Source of the DNA: Clostridia bacterium
GTDB lineage: Bacteria; Bacillota; Clostridia; Oscillospirales; Acutalibacteraceae
Reading direction: 5' to 3'
DNA: 64,000 nucleotides
Assembly: GCA_017473435.1 (NCBI GenBank)
Contig: JAFULG010000003.1
Location: 1 to 64,000 of the forward strand
Numbering within the stretch: position 1 is the stretch's first letter; each line of letters starts with the position of its first letter. This document shows, piece by piece, positions 16,732 to 25,379 of this stretch. The notes below the pieces were generated by a model. It was not told where the DNA came from, did no database searches, and saw nothing but the letters and a program-made list of their open reading frames with translations. Both the position numbers and the translations under genes were made by a program.

Positions 16732-18042
16732 ATGAACAATAAACCCGTTACTGCTATAATCGTAGGTGCAGGTCACAGAGCTCTTGTTTACAGCGAGCTT
16801 GCAAAGACTGACCCCGATATGCTTAAAATCGTCGGCGTTGCAGACCCTAATCCCGTAAGACGCAAAAAGACCATGGAATACTTTGGCTTTTCCGAGGATA
16901 TGTGCTTTGAAAGCGCTGAAGAATTAGCAAAAAGAGAAAAGCTTGCCGATACAATCATAAACGGTACAATGGATGAGCAGCACATTGAAACTGCTGTTCC
17001 CTTGCTTGAAAAGGGCTATGATATGCTCCTTGAAAAGCCCTTTGCCGTTAACGAGGAGGAAATGCGTTATCTTGTTGACGTTGCAAAAAAGCATAATTCA
17101 AAGGTTATGATATGCCACGTACTCCGCTACACCCCCTTCTACTACGGCATCAAGGAAAGAATTGCAAAGGGTGAAATCGGCGACATTATAAACATTCAGA
17201 CAACCGAACACGTTTCCTACCACCACCTTTCAACCTCATATGTAAGAGGTAAGTGGGCAAACAGCGACAAGTGCCACACCACTATGCTGCTTGCAAAATG
17301 CTGTCACGATATGGACATTATGATGTGGATGATGGCGGAAACCGAGCCCGAAAGAATAACATCCTTCGGCGGAAAATATCAGTTCAAGCCTGAAAACGCA
17401 CCCGAGGGCGCAGGCACAATTTGTATGAGGGACTGCCCTCTCGTAGACACCTGCGTTTACTCAACAAAGCGTCTTTACATAGACCATCCCGACCGCTGGA
17501 GCTTTTATGTATGGGATGCTCTCGAGCATATAGAAAACCCCACCATTGAAGATAAAATCAACCTTATGAAAAGCGACAACCCCTATGCACGCTGCATTTA
17601 CAAGTGCGACAACAACGTTGTTGACCACCAGAGCGTTGCCGTTCAGTTCAGAAGCGGCGCAACAGGCACACACAATATGGTCGGTGGCTCATCCGAGCCG
17701 AGAAGAAACATACACATTGTGGGCACAAAAGGTGAAATCTTCGGCAACTTTGAGGACTCAAAATTCACCGTGCTTAAGATTAACCCCTCCCCCGAGGCAC
17801 ACAACGGTGAATGTGACGTTGAGGTTGTTGACCTGAGAGTAAGCGGTGACATGGTCGGTGCTTACGGCGGTCACGGCGGCGGTGACGAAAAGCTTGCCGC
17901 AGACTTTGTAAAGTTCATCCGCGGTGAGGAGCCCTCACTTGCCTGCACCTCAATTTTTGACAGTGTTGCAGGACACCTGAGTGTTTACCTTGCGGACAAG
18001 TCAAGGGAACAGGGCGGCGTACCGATGGAGGTTGTAATGTAA
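16732..18042 (+). CDS. Gfo/Idh/MocA-family NAD(P)-dependent oxidoreductase
   Basis: A 436-residue sugar oxidoreductase. The Rossmann start AIIVGAGHRALVYSE is followed by LEKPFAV (Lys of the EKP motif near residue 100) and KCCHDMDIMMWM, which carries the catalytic His. An insert holds a cysteine cluster (CMRDCPLVDTC and later CIYKC) seen in some members and possibly metal-binding. ATG at 16732 follows GAGG; in-frame codons upstream lie over the promoter. Located between the sialic-acid-type genes and a Na+/solute symporter, it may oxidise or re-form an imported sugar (compare 2,7-anhydro-Neu5Ac oxidoreductases of this family), but the substrate is a guess. Confidence 0.85.
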   Translation: MNNKPVTAIIVGAGHRALVYSELAKTDPDMLKIVGVADPNPVRRKKTMEYFGFSEDMCFESAEELAKREKLADTIINGTMDEQHIETAVPLLEKGYDMLLEKPFAVNEEEMRYLVDVAKKHNSKVMICHVLRYTPFYYGIKERIAKGEIGDIINIQTTEHVSYHHLSTSYVRGKWANSDKCHTTMLLAKCCHDMDIMMWMMAETEPERITSFGGKYQFKPENAPEGAGTICMRDCPLVDTCVYSTKRLYIDHPDRWSFYVWDALEHIENPTIEDKINLMKSDNPYARCIYKCDNNVVDHQSVAVQFRSGATGTHNMVGGSSEPRRNIHIVGTKGEIFGNFEDSKFTVLKINPSPEAHNGECDVEVVDLRVSGDMVGAYGGHGGGDEKLAADFVKFIRGEEPSLACTSIFDSVAGHLSVYLADKSREQGGVPMEVVM

Positions 18043-18063
18043 TCCTCCCTTAAAAACTGCATA

Positions 18064-18105
18064 AAAAGCCACAGGGTCTGCCGAAGCATTCCTTGTGGCT
18101 TTTAT
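18064..18105 (+). terminator. Terminator of the oxidoreductase gene
   Basis: AAAAGCCACA / TGTGGCTTTT stem with a long loop, then ATTTC. Confidence 0.7.
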
Positions 18106-18170
18106 TTCAGGCAGAAGAATTTTTTCGGGCGGATTTTCGCTAACCCCTCCTCTCAAAATTCAAAAAGCTC

Positions 18171-18199
18171 TTGACAAAAGCCTTTTTTTGTATTATAAT
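18171..18199 (+). promoter_or_regulatory. Consensus promoter of the symporter gene
   Basis: TTGACA, 17-nt spacer, TATAAT: a perfect match to the housekeeping sigma consensus. Confidence 0.8.
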
Positions 18200-18263
18200 C
18201 GCATCATCGCTTTAAGCCTTTAAAGCTTTAAATTTCTAAAATACAGAAAACGAGGCAAAAATT

Positions 18264-19781
18264 ATGACACAAAAAACCGTTATCTGGCTTACCATTGCCG
18301 TTTATGTTGTTTTCATTGCAGCAGTAGGTATTATGGGTGCAAAAAAATCAAAAAACATCACCGAGTTCACCGTCGGAAAAAGAAATGCAGGCGCCTGGCT
18401 TTCAGCCTTCTCCTACGGCACGGCTTACTTTTCCGCTGTTATGTTCATCGGCTATGCAGGCGGCACCGGCTGGAAATACGGTCTTTGGGGAGTGCTTCCC
18501 GGTGTGGGCAACGCAATAATAGGCTCTCTGCTTGCCTGGGTTGTGCTTGCAAAAAAGACGAGAGAAATCACCCGTCAGCACAAAATCAAGTCAATGCCTC
18601 AGCTTTTTGAAAAGCGTTTTCACTCAACAGGCATGAAAAACTTCTGCACCGCAGTTATCTTCCTTTTCCTCATTCCCTATTCGGCTTCCGTTTACAAGGG
18701 ACTTACAAGCGTTTGCTCTGTGCTTCTCGGAGTTGAAGAAAATGTATGTATGATAGTAATTGCTCTTGCTTCACTGCTCATTGTTGTTCTCGGCGGCTAC
18801 GGTGCAACGTTGAAAGCAGACTTCGTTCAGGGCGCAATTATGCTTATCGGTGTTGTGCTTCTGATTATCGGCGTTATAAAAAGTGACACCGTAGGCGGCT
18901 TTACCGAAGGACTTCACTCAATCGCACAGGAAACAAAAAACTTGAATCTTACTCCCGCAAGCCACATAGGACTCTGGGCTACAGTGCTTATGACCTCCTT
19001 CGGCACCTGGGGACTTCCGCAGATGATTCACAAATACTACGGCATCCGCGATAATCACGAGGTAAAAAGAGGTACCGTTATTTCCACCTTCTTCGCTCTT
19101 ATTGTTGCCGGCGGCGGATACTTTATCGGCTCACTCGCCCATCTTTTCTTCAGCAGTCTCGACGAAATTCCCGGTGCAGGTGCAGGAAAAACTGACTATC
19201 TCATCCCCCATATGCTGAAAATGAGTCAGATTTCCGATGTGCTTATCGGCGTAATCCTTGTACTTCTTATCGCCGCTTCGGTATCTACTCTTTCATCAAT
19301 CACAATTACCGCAACCTCAACCCTTACAATGGACTTCCTTGCTCCCGTTGTGATGAAAACAACGGATAAGGTAAAGGAAGCAAAGACAACAAAAATTCTT
19401 TGTATTATTTTCGTTGTACTCTCTTATGCCATTGCAAACAGCAACACCCCCATCCTTGATATGATGAGCTATTCATGGGGTATCATTTCAGGCTCCTTCC
19501 TTGCACCCTACGCTCTTTCCCTTTACTGTAAAAAGCTTAATACAAAGGGTGCATGGGCAGGTATATTAAGCGGCTTTATAACCGCTCTTCCCCCTGTTAT
19601 CTGCAAGCTGCTTAACCTCGATGCAGCTCTGCCTCTATTCGGCAAAATTATGGATATGGGTCCACACTTTGCCTGCCTTGCAATGATTATTTCCCTTATC
19701 ATGTGCCTTACTGTTACCAAGGCTACAAAGGGATCCTCAGCGGATAATGAAAAATTCTATGTAATCAGTAATGCAGAATAA
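18264..19781 (+). CDS. Na+/solute symporter (SSS family)
   Basis: A 505-residue integral membrane protein with about 13 transmembrane segments. FTVGKRNAGAWLSAFSYGTAYFSA in the first part and TLSSITITATSTLTMDF later are the characteristic SSS (sodium:solute symporter) blocks; the latter contributes the Na2-site serines/threonines. Members import sugars, sialic acids, amino acids, or organic acids with Na+. Position next to the sugar oxidoreductase and sialate lyase genes suggests a sugar acid or sialic acid derivative, but proximity to the arylacetate cluster on the other side leaves room for an aromatic acid. Confidence 0.85.
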   Translation: MTQKTVIWLTIAVYVVFIAAVGIMGAKKSKNITEFTVGKRNAGAWLSAFSYGTAYFSAVMFIGYAGGTGWKYGLWGVLPGVGNAIIGSLLAWVVLAKKTREITRQHKIKSMPQLFEKRFHSTGMKNFCTAVIFLFLIPYSASVYKGLTSVCSVLLGVEENVCMIVIALASLLIVVLGGYGATLKADFVQGAIMLIGVVLLIIGVIKSDTVGGFTEGLHSIAQETKNLNLTPASHIGLWATVLMTSFGTWGLPQMIHKYYGIRDNHEVKRGTVISTFFALIVAGGGYFIGSLAHLFFSSLDEIPGAGAGKTDYLIPHMLKMSQISDVLIGVILVLLIAASVSTLSSITITATSTLTMDFLAPVVMKTTDKVKEAKTTKILCIIFVVLSYAIANSNTPILDMMSYSWGIISGSFLAPYALSLYCKKLNTKGAWAGILSGFITALPPVICKLLNLDAALPLFGKIMDMGPHFACLAMIISLIMCLTVTKATKGSSADNEKFYVISNAE

Positions 19782-19844
19782 GAAAAAATATACTTATTTT
19801 TAAATATTTTTCTTATATCGAAATAACAACAGGCTTAATAGTAA

Positions 19845-19882
19845 TATAATGTAAGGTAACTTTTTAACGGGAGTTACCTTTT
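19845..19882 (+). promoter_or_regulatory. -10 element and leader hairpin before the first CoA ligase
   Basis: TATAAT at 19845-19850 is followed at once by AAGGTAACT / AGTTACCTT and TTTCC. No good -35 is seen. The hairpin could terminate the symporter transcript or sit in the 5' leader of the aromatic cluster. Confidence 0.4.
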
Positions 19883-19906
19883 CCAAAATACAGAAAGGAC
19901 ACAAAA

Positions 19907-21226
19907 ATGGAAAAACACATCTGGAATCCGCAGGCAGAATGTATGGACAGAAAGGAGCTTGAAGCTTTACAGCTTGAGCGACTCAAGGCCCTTGTTGACT
20001 ACTGCGACAAAAACGTAAAATTTTATCACGACCGCTTTGAAAAGCACGGTATAACTGCAGACAAAATCAAATGTCTTTCCGATATTCAGTACATACCCTA
20101 CACCACAAAGGAAGACCTTCGCGACAATTACCCCTTCGGACTTTTCTCCGTTCCTCAAAAGGAAATTGTACGCCTTCATGCTTCATCAGGCACAACAGGT
20201 AATCCTACCGTTGTAGGCTACACAAGAGGAGACCTTGAAAACTGGAGCGAACAGGTAGCCCGTATTGTTTACGCCGCCGGCGCTGACGAAAACAGCATTG
20301 TTCAGATCTGCTTCGGCTACGGTATGTTCACAGGCGCGCTCGGTCTTCACTACGGTCTCGAAAGAATAGGAGCAACCGTTGTTCCCACTTCTTCCGGCAA
20401 CACGGAAAAGCAGCTTAAATTTATGCGTGACTTCGGCACGGATACCATCGTTGCGACTCCCTCCTACTGTCTCTATCTTGCAGAGAGCGCAAAGGAAAGA
20501 GGAATCGACTTCCCTCTTGATCAATACAAGCTTAAACTTGGTCTTCTCGGCAGTGAGGGCTGTACTCCCGAAATGAGAAAACAAATTGAAGAAAGCTGGG
20601 GTAACGGCTTCTTCTGCACAGATAACTACGGTATGAGTGAGCTTAACGGTCCCGGTATGAGCGGCGAGTGCATCATGCGCAACGGTCTTCACATCAACGA
20701 GGACCACTTTCTCTGCGAGGTAATCGATTCAAAATCAGGCGATGTTCTTGAAAAAGGCAGCACCGGTGAGCTTGTTGTCACAAATCTCACAAAACGAGGT
20801 ATCCCCATGCTCCGCTACAGAACAAAGGATATCACCAACATCAATTATGAAAAATGCGAATGCGGAAGAACAACTGCAAGGATGTCCAAAATCATCGGCA
20901 GAAGTGATGATATGCTCAAAATCCGCGGCGTAAATGTATTCCCGACACAGATAGAATCCGCCCTCATCGGCATAGACTCTATCAGTCCCCACTACCAGCT
21001 TGTTGTCCGCCGTGAAGGCTTCTCCGACACCCTTGAGGTAAGAGTTGAGCTTATTGATGCTTCACTTCTTGAGGTTTACGGTGAGCTTGAAAAACTCCGC
21101 AGAAGAATCCACGATAAAATCAAGGCTATTCTCGGTATCGAAATCAAGGTTACCCTTGTTGAGCCCAAGACCATCGAGCGCTTTACAGGTAAGGCAAAGA
21201 GAATACTTGATTTACGCAATCAATGA
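19907..21226 (+). CDS. paaK: Phenylacetate-CoA ligase-like enzyme 1
   Basis: A 439-residue AMP-forming arylacetate-CoA ligase. It has the PaaK start pattern (WNPQAECMDRKELEALQLER), the phosphate-binding loop [22 protein letters not shown], and the C-terminal hinge GRSDDMLKIRGVNVFPTQIE. It joins an arylacetic acid to CoA with ATP, or can run in reverse. It is the first gene of a tight cluster with iorA, iorB, a second ligase (23614-24912, same motifs), and an ACT-domain protein, so its substrate is probably phenylacetate, hydroxyphenylacetate, or indoleacetate. Confidence 0.9.
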   Translation: MEKHIWNPQAECMDRKELEALQLERLKALVDYCDKNVKFYHDRFEKHGITADKIKCLSDIQYIPYTTKEDLRDNYPFGLFSVPQKEIVRLHASSGTTGNPTVVGYTRGDLENWSEQVARIVYAAGADENSIVQICFGYGMFTGALGLHYGLERIGATVVPTSSGNTEKQLKFMRDFGTDTIVATPSYCLYLAESAKERGIDFPLDQYKLKLGLLGSEGCTPEMRKQIEESWGNGFFCTDNYGMSELNGPGMSGECIMRNGLHINEDHFLCEVIDSKSGDVLEKGSTGELVVTNLTKRGIPMLRYRTKDITNINYEKCECGRTTARMSKIIGRSDDMLKIRGVNVFPTQIESALIGIDSISPHYQLVVRREGFSDTLEVRVELIDASLLEVYGELEKLRRRIHDKIKAILGIEIKVTLVEPKTIERFTGKAKRILDLRNQ

Positions 21227-21253
21227 TTTCATAAAACAAAGGAGTACAAATCA

Positions 21254-23023
21254 ATGAATAAATCACTTATGCTCGGTAACGAAGCCGTTGCAAGGGGCCT
21301 TTACGAAGCAGGCGTAAATGTAATTTCCTCCTACCCCGGTACGCCCAGCACGGAAATCACCGAATTTGCAAGTAAATACGACGATATGTACAGCGAATGG
21401 GCACCTAACGAAAAGGTTGCCTTTGAAGTGGCCTTCGGCGCTGCAACAGGCGGCGCAAGAAGCTTCTGCGCTATGAAGCACGTCGGTCTCAATGTTGCCG
21501 CCGACCCCCTCTACACCGCTTCTTACATCGGCGTGAACGGCGGTATGGTCTGCGCTGTGGCTGACGATCCCGGAATGCACTCGTCACAGAATGAGCAGGA
21601 TTCCCGTCACCACGCAATCGCATCAAAAACACCTATGCTCGAGCCCTCAGATTCTCAGGAATGCTGTCTTTTCACAAAGCTCGCCTTTGACATTTCAGAA
21701 GAGTTTGACACTCCGATGCTTCTCAGACTTTCAACAAGAATTTCCCACGCACGTTCAATTGTTGAGCTTAACGACAGAGCGGATATTCCCGTTAAGGAAT
21801 ATAAAAAGGACGTTATGAAAAACGTTATGATGCCCGCTATGGCAAAAGGCGCTCACATTAAAGTTGAAAACCGCATGAAGGCTATGGCTGACTTTGCTGA
21901 CACAAAGGCTGTAGATCTCGGAATCAACAAGGTTGAAATTTATTCAAAGAAGCTCGGCATCATTGCCGCAGGCTCAGCTTATGTTTATGCACGTGAAGCA
22001 ATGGGCGAAAACGCAAGCTACCTTAAGCTCGGTATGGTCAATCCTCTCCCCGTAAAGCTTGTCAAGGATTTTGCAAATCAAGTTGATGAGCTTGTTGTTA
22101 TTGAAGAGCTTGACGATATTATCGAAACCCATTGCATAAAGCTTGGTCTTAAGGTGAAGGGTAAGGAGCTTTTCTCCTTCCTCGGCGAATTTTCACATAA
22201 GACCGTGCTTGATGCCCTCACCGACAAAAAGGCTGAGTTTGAATGCTTTGACGAGGATGTTCCCGCACGTCCTCCCGTGCTTTGCGCAGGCTGTCCCCAC
22301 AGAGGACTTTACTACGCACTCAAGGGTATGGGACTTTATGTAAGCGGTGACATCGGCTGCTACACCCTCGGCGCCCAGGCTCCCCTTTCAATGATGGACA
22401 GCTGTGTATGCATGGGTGCTTCCGTAAGTGCTCTTCACGGCTTCAACGTTGCACGCGGCAGTGAGCAGGCTAAAAAGAGTATTGCCGTTATCGGTGACTC
22501 AACCTTCATCCACTCAGGCATCACAGGCATTATTGACATAGTATATAACAAGGGCATTTCTACCGTTATTGTCCTTGATAACTCAATTACAGGTATGACC
22601 GGCCATCAGAACAATCCTGCAAACGGTCTTACAATCAAGGGTGACCCCACAACAAGCGTTGACCTTGAGGCTCTTGCTAAGGCGGTAGGCTTTAAGAGTG
22701 TTCACGTTGTTGATCCCTTCGATGTAAAGGCAACAAAGGAGCTTGTTAAGGCAGAGCTTCAGAAGGAAGAACCCTCCCTCATCATTTCACGCCGTCCCTG
22801 CGCTCTTTTAAAGAGTGTCAAGCACTCCGCTCCCGTTGTTATTGACGAGGATAAGTGCATCGGCTGTAAGGCTTGTCTTAATGTCGGCTGTCCCGCTCTT
22901 TCAACCGGTAAAAAGTCCGACGGCAAAGGTATTGCTCTCATTGATAACACCCAGTGCGTAGGCTGCGGTGTATGTGCCGAAGCCTGTAAATTCGGTGCAA
23001 TAAAAAAAGGAGGTACTAACTGA
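21254..23023 (+). CDS. iorA: Indolepyruvate:ferredoxin oxidoreductase, alpha subunit
   Basis: A 589-residue subunit carrying pyrimidine and thiamine-diphosphate domains (SSYPGTPSTEITEFA at the start; GDIGCYTLG and VIGDSTFIHSG in the TPP part) and two C-terminal [4Fe-4S] sites: CIGCKACLNVGCP and CVGCGVCAEAC. With IorB it converts arylpyruvates plus CoA to arylacetyl-CoA, CO2, and reduced ferredoxin, reversibly. Its TGA overlaps the ATG of iorB, so the subunits are co-translated. Confidence 0.95.
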   Translation: MNKSLMLGNEAVARGLYEAGVNVISSYPGTPSTEITEFASKYDDMYSEWAPNEKVAFEVAFGAATGGARSFCAMKHVGLNVAADPLYTASYIGVNGGMVCAVADDPGMHSSQNEQDSRHHAIASKTPMLEPSDSQECCLFTKLAFDISEEFDTPMLLRLSTRISHARSIVELNDRADIPVKEYKKDVMKNVMMPAMAKGAHIKVENRMKAMADFADTKAVDLGINKVEIYSKKLGIIAAGSAYVYAREAMGENASYLKLGMVNPLPVKLVKDFANQVDELVVIEELDDIIETHCIKLGLKVKGKELFSFLGEFSHKTVLDALTDKKAEFECFDEDVPARPPVLCAGCPHRGLYYALKGMGLYVSGDIGCYTLGAQAPLSMMDSCVCMGASVSALHGFNVARGSEQAKKSIAVIGDSTFIHSGITGIIDIVYNKGISTVIVLDNSITGMTGHQNNPANGLTIKGDPTTSVDLEALAKAVGFKSVHVVDPFDVKATKELVKAELQKEEPSLIISRRPCALLKSVKHSAPVVIDEDKCIGCKACLNVGCPALSTGKKSDGKGIALIDNTQCVGCGVCAEACKFGAIKKGGTN

Positions 23024-23595
23024 TGGAAACAAAGAACATACTTATCGTCGGTGTCGGCGGACAGGGTACTCTCCTTGCTTCAAAGCTTATGGGTAAGTGC
23101 TTTATGGAAATGGGCTTTGACGTAAAAGTAAGTGAAGTTCACGGTATGAGCCAGCGCGGCGGCAGTGTTGTTACATATGTACGCTACGGCGACAAGGTTT
23201 TCTCACCCGTAATTGAAAAGGGTGAAGCTGATATCATCATTTCATTTGAACAGCTCGAAAGTGCAAGATGGCTTTCATACCTCAAAAAAGGCGGTGTGCT
23301 TATTTCCAGCACTCAGCGCATCGATCCTATGCCCGTAATTATGGGTAAAGCAGAGTATCCCGCAGAAATCCTTGAAAAAATCAAGGAAAAGGAAATCAAC
23401 CTTGTTTCACTTGACGCGCTTTCACTCGCCCTTGAGGCAGGCACGGCAAAATGTGCAAACATCGTTCTTCTCGGCGCTGCAGTTCCCCATCTCGGCATTG
23501 ACAAGGAAACCTGGATCGAAACAATCAGATCAACCGTACCTTCTAAGACAATTGAAACAAATCTTAAGGCTTTTGAATTAGGTTATAATTCTTAA
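23023..23595 (+). CDS. iorB: Indolepyruvate:ferredoxin oxidoreductase, beta subunit
   Basis: A 190-residue gamma-domain-type subunit with ILIVGVGGQGTLLASKLMG at the N-terminus and VSEVHGMSQRGGSVV, both standard for IorB/2-oxoacid oxidoreductase gamma domains. It completes the arylpyruvate oxidoreductase with IorA, from which it is separated by a one-base stop/start overlap. The second CoA ligase begins 18 nt downstream. Confidence 0.95.
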   Translation: METKNILIVGVGGQGTLLASKLMGKCFMEMGFDVKVSEVHGMSQRGGSVVTYVRYGDKVFSPVIEKGEADIIISFEQLESARWLSYLKKGGVLISSTQRIDPMPVIMGKAEYPAEILEKIKEKEINLVSLDALSLALEAGTAKCANIVLLGAAVPHLGIDKETWIETIRSTVPSKTIETNLKAFELGYNS

Positions 23596-23613
23596 AGAAA
23601 GGATTGATAATAT

Positions 23614-24912
23614 ATGCCAATCTATAAACCCGAAATAGAATGTGCGTCGAGAGATTATCTTCGTGCTCTTCAGTCAGCAAGACTCATTAAAATGGTAAAG
23701 AATGCTTACGAGAATGTACCCTTCTACAAGCAGAAACTTGACGAAGCAGGTGTTTCTCCTGATGACATCCACTCAATTGATGACATCTCAAAGCTTCCCT
23801 TTACCGTTAAAACCGACCTTCGCGATAACTACCCCTTCGGTCTTTTTGCCGTTGATAAAAACGACCTTGTAAGAATTCACGCCTCCTCAGGCACAACCGG
23901 TAAGCCCACCGTTGTCGGCTATACTCAGGCTGACATTGATGTCTGGGCTGACGGAGCTGCAAGAGCAATTTCTGCAGCCGGCGGTAAGAAGGATGACATC
24001 ATTCACGTTGCTTACGGCTACGGTCTTTTCACCGGCGGTCTCGGCCTCCACTACGGTGCAGAAAAGCTCGGTGCAACAGCACTTCCTGCTTCATCAGGTA
24101 ACACCAACCGTCAGATTCAGATGCTTCAGGATTTCGAGTCAGATATCATCTGCTGCACCCCCTCTTATGCAATGTTCATCGGCGAAACAATCCGCGATAT
24201 GGGCATTGACCCCAAGAGCCTTAAACTCCGCTCAGGTATTTTCGGTGCAGAGCCCTGGACAGATGAAATGAGAAAGCAGATTGAAGAGCTTCTTGACATC
24301 AAGGCCTATGACATCTACGGTCTTTCCGAAATTGCAGGTCCCGGTGTTTCCTATAACTGCGAATGCCAGAACGGACTCCACGTATGTGAGGACTACTTCT
24401 ACCCCGAAATCATCGACCCCCACACAGGCGAGGTTCTCCCCGACGGCGAATACGGCGAACTCGTTTTCACCTGTATCGGCAAAGAAGCTCTTCCCCTCAT
24501 AAGATACCGCACAAGAGATATCTGTGCTCTCAACAGAGAAAAATGCGCTTGCGGAAGAACAACCGTCAGAATGGAAAAGCCCAGAGGCAGAAGCGACGAT
24601 ATGCTTATTATCCGCGGAATCAATGTATTCCCCTCACAGGTTGAGCATGTGCTCCTTTCGCTTAATATGAATCCCAACTATCTTATTATTGTTGACCGTA
24701 AGGGTGTTCTTGATACAATGGAAGTTCAGGTTGAAATGAATCCCGAAATGTTCTCCGATACAGTCAAGGGCATTGAAAAAGAAGAAAAGAAAATTGAAAA
24801 CGCTCTTCAGTCTACCCTCAATATTCATGCAAATGTACGCCTTATGGCCCCCGGCTCACTCCCCCGCTCCGAAGGCAAGGCGAAGAGAGTTATTGATAAC
24901 AGAAAGCTGTAA
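23614..24912 (+). CDS. paaK: Phenylacetate-CoA ligase-like enzyme 2
   Basis: A 432-residue paralogue of the ligase at 19907, sharing [17 protein letters not shown], the [10 protein letters not shown] motif, and [20 protein letters not shown]. The two ligases flank iorAB, so they are unlikely to be redundant; they may prefer different arylacetates (phenyl versus indole or hydroxyphenyl), or one may work in each direction. The ACT protein starts 27 nt after the stop. Confidence 0.9.
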   Translation: MPIYKPEIECASRDYLRALQSARLIKMVKNAYENVPFYKQKLDEAGVSPDDIHSIDDISKLPFTVKTDLRDNYPFGLFAVDKNDLVRIHASSGTTGKPTVVGYTQADIDVWADGAARAISAAGGKKDDIIHVAYGYGLFTGGLGLHYGAEKLGATALPASSGNTNRQIQMLQDFESDIICCTPSYAMFIGETIRDMGIDPKSLKLRSGIFGAEPWTDEMRKQIEELLDIKAYDIYGLSEIAGPGVSYNCECQNGLHVCEDYFYPEIIDPHTGEVLPDGEYGELVFTCIGKEALPLIRYRTRDICALNREKCACGRTTVRMEKPRGRSDDMLIIRGINVFPSQVEHVLLSLNMNPNYLIIVDRKGVLDTMEVQVEMNPEMFSDTVKGIEKEEKKIENALQSTLNIHANVRLMAPGSLPRSEGKAKRVIDNRKL

Positions 24913-24939
24913 TAAATCCGAAGAAAGGAAGAAAACATT

Positions 24940-25377
24940 ATGATCATCAAGCAGATTTCCATTTTCGTAGAAAACAAAGCAGGCAGACTTGCCGAAATCA
25001 CCGAAGCAATTGCCAACGCAGGTATTGACATCCGTGCTCTTTCAATTGCCGACACAACGGATTTCGGTATTCTCCGCCTTATCGTTGATAAGCCCGAGGC
25101 CGCAGCCCTTGCACTCAAGGAGGCAGGTCTTACTGTTTCAATCACAAACGTTATCGCCGTAGGTATTGACGATACTCCCGGTGCTTTCTCAGTACCCATG
25201 CGTGTCCTTGCTGACGCAGGAATTGACGTTGAATATATGTACGCTTTCATTTCAAGAGATACACAGAAAGCTTACGTTATTCTCCGCGTTGCCGATAACG
25301 ATATTGCAACAAAGGCACTTCTTGACAAGGGCGTAACCCTTCTTGATGAAAACGGCTTTTACGGTCTTGTAAAATAA
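24940..25377 (+). CDS. Tandem ACT-domain protein
   Basis: A 145-residue protein made of two ACT domains: IKQISIFVENKAGRLAEIT at the start, and VIAVGIDDTPGAFSVPMRVL at about residue 64. ACT domains bind amino acids. Located last in the paaK-iorAB-paaK cluster, it probably senses an aromatic amino acid and regulates one of the enzymes, as similar stand-alone ACT proteins beside iorAB in anaerobes suggest. It ends 2 nt before the GH30 gene. Confidence 0.85.
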   Translation: MIIKQISIFVENKAGRLAEITEAIANAGIDIRALSIADTTDFGILRLIVDKPEAAALALKEAGLTVSITNVIAVGIDDTPGAFSVPMRVLADAGIDVEYMYAFISRDTQKAYVILRVADNDIATKALLDKGVTLLDENGFYGLVK

Positions 25378-25379
25378 TT

